DNA of 16,945 bases. Source: Patescibacteria group bacterium. Lineage in GTDB: Bacteria > Patescibacteriota > Minisyncoccia > Minisyncoccales > DG-74-1. The first letter of the stretch is position 1, and the number at the start of each line of letters is the position of its first letter. The stretch covers positions 1 through 16,945 of the forward strand of contig JASEJL010000015.1 of NCBI GenBank assembly GCA_030016465.1, read 5' to 3'. The translations under genes and the position numbers were made by a program. Shown here one piece after another: positions 14,046-16,945 of this stretch. The notes under the pieces are model-generated. The model was not told where the DNA came from and made no database searches. It saw nothing but the letters and a program-made list of their open reading frames with translations.

Positions 14046-14465
14046 GTGGCTAAAAAATTAAAGCAATTATTAAATTACAGATTCCGGCAGCTCAGGCTAC
14101 TCCGGCACCGCCGGTATCCGGCTTTAGCTCAACATGGTTTAAATATTGCCGAATTTTGCCAAAAATTTAATGAATTAATAAAAAATCAGCAAGGTTTTAC
14201 TATTCCAGTTGAAATTACAGTTTATGAAGATAGAGCTTATGAATTTAAATTAAAACAGTCTCCAACTTCTGAACTTTTGAAAAGAGCAGCTGGAATTGAA
14301 AAAGACTCTATTCAAGCAAATAAAACTAAAGTTGGAAAAATTACTAAAACCCAACTTAGAGAAATAACCCAAAAGAAAATGGAAGATTTAAATACACCAA
14401 ACATTGAAGTTGCAATGAAGATAATTGAAGGCACTGCCAAATCAATGGGAATAACTATAGAATAA
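14046..14465 (+). CDS. rplK: Ribosomal protein L11, copy 1, with scrambled N-terminus
   Basis: About 139 residues from GTG 14046, which follows CGGAG at 14034-14038; a TTG at 14040 is in frame but too close to that site. From residue ~31 on (ALAQHGLNIAEFCQKFN to the end) it is ordinary L11. Residues ~7-26 are not: the frame reads QLLNYRFRQLRLLRHRRYP where L11 has its LQIPAGQATPAPPVGP segment. The lost sequence is still present one frame over (LQIPAAQATPAPPV, about 14071-14116). A 1-nt loss in an A run (now A6 at 14052-14057) and a 2-nt loss near 14114-14118 (compare copy 2) account for it. The lost segment contacts the L11-binding rRNA and factor site, so this copy is probably impaired. It sits in the normal place after nusG. 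Confidence 0.85.
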   Translation: MAKKLKQLLNYRFRQLRLLRHRRYPALAQHGLNIAEFCQKFNELIKNQQGFTIPVEITVYEDRAYEFKLKQSPTSELLKRAAGIEKDSIQANKTKVGKITKTQLREITQKKMEDLNTPNIEVAMKIIEGTAKSMGITIE

Positions 14466-14466
14466 T

Positions 14467-14985
14467 ATGTCCCGTCCATCTAAAGATAGATATTATCTAA
14501 ATATTGCTAAAGAGATTGCTCAGAGATCAACTTGTCTGCGAGTTAAATTTGGAGCAATTGTGGTAAAAGATGATGTGATTGTGGCTACTGGTTATGTGGG
14601 CGCATCAAGAAAAACAAAAGATTGTTTAGAAAGAGGAGTTTGCCTTAGAGATCAAGAGAAAATCCCTCATGGTCAAAGATATGAACTTTGTCGCTCGGTT
14701 CATGCTGAAATGAACTGTTTAATCAATGCTGCCAGATCAGGAGCAAAAGCTCTTGAGGGAGATATGTTTATTTATGGTGAAAATAATCAAGGAAAAGTAA
14801 TAGATGCCTTCCCTTGTTTTATTTGTAAAAAAATGATCATTAATACGGGTTTAAATAGAGTGGTTTGTTCAACCAAAGATGGAGATTTTAAAATTTTTAA
14901 TATCCAAGATTGGGTAAAAGACTGGCAGGAAAAAGATATTTTAGATGATAAATATCAATATGGCCAAGATCAAAATTTGATTTAA
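14467..14985 (+). CDS. Deoxycytidylate (dCMP) deaminase, ComEB-like
   Basis: 172 residues. It has the zinc-dependent cytidine/dCMP deaminase fold with HAEMN (79-83; H79 zinc ligand, E81 proton shuttle) and PCFICKKMI (C117 and C120 as the other zinc ligands). The N-terminal STCLRVKFGAIVVKDDVIVATGY is typical of the dCMP deaminase/ComEB group. It would convert dCMP to dUMP, the substrate of thymidylate synthase, and the next gene is ThyX-like. It starts 1 bp after rplK copy 1, so the genes are co-transcribed. An extra cysteine-rich loop (C53, C59, C75) between strand 2 and HAE is common in this group. Confidence 0.88.
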   Translation: MSRPSKDRYYLNIAKEIAQRSTCLRVKFGAIVVKDDVIVATGYVGASRKTKDCLERGVCLRDQEKIPHGQRYELCRSVHAEMNCLINAARSGAKALEGDMFIYGENNQGKVIDAFPCFICKKMIINTGLNRVVCSTKDGDFKIFNIQDWVKDWQEKDILDDKYQYGQDQNLI

Positions 14986-15025
14986 TATAGAAACAAAATT
15001 AAAAAATGAATATGAAGGTGAAAAT

Positions 15026-16270
15026 ATGCTAAAAGTTGGTTTTTTAGAAGATGAACCAGTGATTTTAGCTGCCTTGGGTGTAAAAATTTCTCAGACCCCA
15101 TTTGAAAAAGGAAGCCTAGATGAGCTTTATCAGGAATGTCGGATAAACAGAGAAGAATCTAAAGACTTAGTCAATAAGATAATGGGAAAGCACAGGCACT
15201 TGATTCTGGCTGATTTTCTGCCCTATGCTATAACCTTAGAAGATATTTCAAGATTAGCAGCGATTTACTTCTGGCGGAATGTAAGTGCTAATAATCTGGT
15301 TTTTGGTGCTGGCATCGAAGCTTCCTTTAGAGTGATAAGGCCAAATAGATATAACCAGACAGTTAGTGATTTAGGGAAAAGAGCATTTGAGATCTATGAA
15401 AAAGCTATTAATCTCGGGGTTCCAGAACAAGACGCTAGATATATGTTGCCCGAGGGAACGCTAACTAGAATGATATTTTCTGCTTCTCCTCGATATCTAG
15501 TAAAACTGGCAGATTCTTTGGAAGGGGCACCACTGCCAGAACTTAAAGAAATTGGCAAAGAGATTAAGATGATAGTTAAGGAAAAATTTAGCTTGGAAGT
15601 CCCAAAAGAGTCTTTTCCTTCAGAGTGGAAATTCTGGAGTCATCATCGCCCCAAAGAGGAAATTGAAGAGGGAATTTCTCTTGACTATCGAGGAGAAATT
15701 CACTCTGTTTCTTTGAATACGAGAGTTAAAGGGAGTCTGGCCATGTATGCCCAACTAGTGAGACAAAGGCAAATTCTTTGTGATATAGAACCTTTGGAGG
15801 AAATTGCCAAAAAAGGAAGATTTGTTATTCCTTCCAGTTTTCCCGAAGAGCTAAAGAAAGATTATAAAGAGATAGCTAGGCAAGCAAAGATATCGCAAAC
15901 AGAGTTGATAGAAAAGCAAGACCCAAATTTCGTCTATTTTCTTTTATTAGGCCAAGAGGCAGGATCTGTGATCTATGGAAAAGGTTCCCCAGTTATTGAA
16001 ACTTCAAGAGCAAGATCAGAAGGAGTTGCCCAATGGGAAATAAGGAACAAAGTCGGAATTCCAATCACCAAGGAACTAGCAAAATACCAAGAACTAAGAA
16101 AAGAAATTGGTCCTAGATGTTGGAGAGAAGGAAATTGTATAGAGCCTGAAACTTTTAAAACAAAAAAGAGCATTTGTAAAGCCTTTAATCTGACCAGAGG
16201 AAGATGGCAAGGGACACTGGAAGAATTGCTTGAAGTACTCAGGGAACCTTATCAGATTTTTGAAATATAA
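15026..16270 (+). CDS. Divergent two-repeat ThyX-like (flavin-dependent thymidylate synthase) protein
   Basis: 414 residues, against about 200-300 for usual ThyX. The N-terminal half (about 45-170) has ThyX features: HRHLILADF, then ITLEDISRLAAIYFWRN (69-85) where ThyX has SR..qlvRHR, GIEASFRV (96-103), and DARYMLPEGTLTRM (136-149). The C-terminal half (about 225-345) repeats the theme with MYAQLVRQRQ (240-249), a region rich in acidic residues, and SRARSEGVAQWEIRNKV (327-343) resembling the AQWEIR motif. The signature RHR-x7-S is incomplete in both halves (WRN and RQR). It may still make dTMP together with the upstream deaminase, or have changed function. AAGGTG upstream of the ATG is a fair Shine-Dalgarno. 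The gap to the deaminase gene is 40 bp. Confidence 0.7.
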   Translation: MLKVGFLEDEPVILAALGVKISQTPFEKGSLDELYQECRINREESKDLVNKIMGKHRHLILADFLPYAITLEDISRLAAIYFWRNVSANNLVFGAGIEASFRVIRPNRYNQTVSDLGKRAFEIYEKAINLGVPEQDARYMLPEGTLTRMIFSASPRYLVKLADSLEGAPLPELKEIGKEIKMIVKEKFSLEVPKESFPSEWKFWSHHRPKEEIEEGISLDYRGEIHSVSLNTRVKGSLAMYAQLVRQRQILCDIEPLEEIAKKGRFVIPSSFPEELKKDYKEIARQAKISQTELIEKQDPNFVYFLLLGQEAGSVIYGKGSPVIETSRARSEGVAQWEIRNKVGIPITKELAKYQELRKEIGPRCWREGNCIEPETFKTKKSICKAFNLTRGRWQGTLEELLEVLREPYQIFEI

Positions 16271-16421
16271 CTAACCCGAAGCTTTTTTATTTTTAAAAAT
16301 GGATACCGGCAAGGAATTAAAACAGAAAATTTAGATTACCCTTTAGACCTAATAAAAAAATTATTTATAATACAGAAGTCATTGAAGAAATAAAAAGCCA
16401 GATCAAAAGATTAAAAAATTT
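16271..16421 (+). pseudogene. Short coding-like remnant before rplK copy 2
   Basis: No start codon leads into it, but one frame up to TAA 16391-16393 reads NGYRQGIKTENLDYPLDLIK, and another, up to a TGA overlapping the next ATG, reads IIYNTEVIEEIKSQIKRLKN. They look like adjoining parts of one lost gene with a frame change. Family unknown; it may be chance. Confidence 0.25.
16343..16371 (+). promoter_or_regulatory. Promoter for rplK copy 2
   Basis: A perfect -10 TATAAT (16366-16371) and TTAGAC (16343-16348), a fair -35 match, are separated by 17 bp. The leader to the rplK ATG at 16422 would be about 43 nt. This gives the second L11 gene transcription independent of the secE-nusG cluster. Confidence 0.6.
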
Positions 16422-16853
16422 ATGAAAAAAGTAAAAGCAATTTTAAAATTACAAATTCCGGCAGGTCAAGCTACGCCGGCACCGCCAGTTGGTCCGGCTT
16501 TGGCTCCTCATGGTTTAAATATTATGGAATTCTGCCAGAAATTTAATGAATTGACCAAAAACCAATCAGGTTGGCTAATACCGGTTGAAATTACCGTTTA
16601 TGAAGACAGAACATATGAGCTAAAATTAAAACAGCCGCCAGCTTCCGAACTATTAAAAAAGGCAGCCGGGATTGAAAAGGGTTCTGGCGAACCAAATAAA
16701 AACAAAGTCGGGAAAATTACTCGAGAGCAATTGAGAAAAATAGCTGAGCAAAAAATGGCCGACTTAAATACCGAAAATCTTGAAGCAGCAGAAAAGATAA
16801 TTATGGGTACAGCAAAACAAATGGGAATAGAGATTGATAGAGATAAAAGATAA
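16422..16853 (+). CDS. rplK: Ribosomal protein L11, copy 2, intact
   Basis: 143 residues, standard length. The N-terminal domain keeps the hallmark LQIPAGQATPAPPVGPALAP (10-29), and HGLNIMEFCQKFNELTK follows. The C-terminal rRNA-binding domain has KKAAGIEKGSGEPNKNKVG, then KITREQLRKIAEQKM and DLNTENLEAAEKIIMGTAKQ. L11 binds 23S rRNA at the GTPase-associated centre. It closely resembles copy 1 beyond the damaged N-terminus, so the two are paralogues or alleles. It has its own promoter. No Shine-Dalgarno is seen; the ATG overlaps the TGA of a short upstream frame. The last 92 bp of the window after it hold only AT-rich sequence; rplA would be expected beyond. Confidence 0.96.
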   Translation: MKKVKAILKLQIPAGQATPAPPVGPALAPHGLNIMEFCQKFNELTKNQSGWLIPVEITVYEDRTYELKLKQPPASELLKKAAGIEKGSGEPNKNKVGKITREQLRKIAEQKMADLNTENLEAAEKIIMGTAKQMGIEIDRDKR

Positions 16854-16945
16854 TAGATAATAAAGAAAAAAAGAAAGACAAAATTAGTTTTTTTTCCAAT
16901 TTTTAAACTCTTTTCAATACTAATTTCCTTTGATTAAAAGTAAAA

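Noticed and set aside
14046..14120. Programmed frameshifting restoring L11 in copy 1
   Set aside because: A -1 slip on the A6 run would recover the N-terminus, but a second shift near 14116 would also be needed, and no second slippery site is visible. Decay or assembly error is simpler.

Overview
The window is AT-rich, uses the standard bacterial stop codons (TGA ends mltG), has tightly packed genes mostly without clear Shine-Dalgarno sequences, and all recognisable genes lie on the + strand. The small proteins, the prosthecobacter-like four-helix-bundle gene beside mltG, a PheT that lacks its tRNA-binding EMAP domain, inteins in gyrB and intragenic heptamer repeats together suggest a Candidate Phyla Radiation (Patescibacteria) genome, perhaps from the parcubacterial side. 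That placement is inference from gene style, not from a marker tree.

Region 1 (1-3337): the tail of an unidentified gene, a four-helix-bundle (S23/IVP family) gene bracketed by oppositely oriented heptamer repeats, the peptidoglycan lytic transglycosylase mltG, a membrane-anchored DJ-1/PfpI-family protein overlapping it by 4 bp, and a membrane-anchored secreted protein with an Ig-like Kre9/KNH domain and a DUF1554-like lectin-fold domain.

Region 2 (3338-4895) is a decayed, mostly non-coding stretch. It holds a broken prephenate dehydratase remnant, coding-like scraps, a tiny hydrophobic ORF framed by a 10-bp inverted repeat, a clear intrinsic terminator, one small winged-helix-like ORF with a strong Shine-Dalgarno, and a very unusual tRNA-like element whose D loop has been expanded to about 43 nt by tandem duplication. 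A second terminator follows at once, with two competing 5' arms, and then a promoter for pheS.

Region 3 (4896-13281): pheS-pheT (phenylalanyl-tRNA synthetase) and gyrB. The pheT reading frame carries two foreign-looking in-frame insertions: a heptamer microsatellite and a GC-rich double palindrome. gyrB encodes 1731 residues because two large inteins interrupt it, one directly after the Mg-binding Asn of the ATPase site and one directly after the second Asp of the TOPRIM DxD motif; about 656 residues of GyrB remain after splicing.

Region 4 (13283-16945): secE, nusG and rplK, the expected transcription/ribosomal cluster, but with a twist. The first rplK has lost its conserved proline-rich N-terminus through two compensating deletions. 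It is followed by a dCMP deaminase and a divergent two-repeat ThyX-like protein (a plausible dCMP to dUMP to dTMP pair), and then by a second, intact rplK with its own good promoter. The layout looks like a ribosomal protein L11 gene being replaced by a paralogue.

The most noteworthy points are the rplK replacement, the twin active-site inteins with eroded homing-endonuclease motifs, the palindromic insertion in PheT, and the expanded-D-loop tRNA-like element upstream of pheST.
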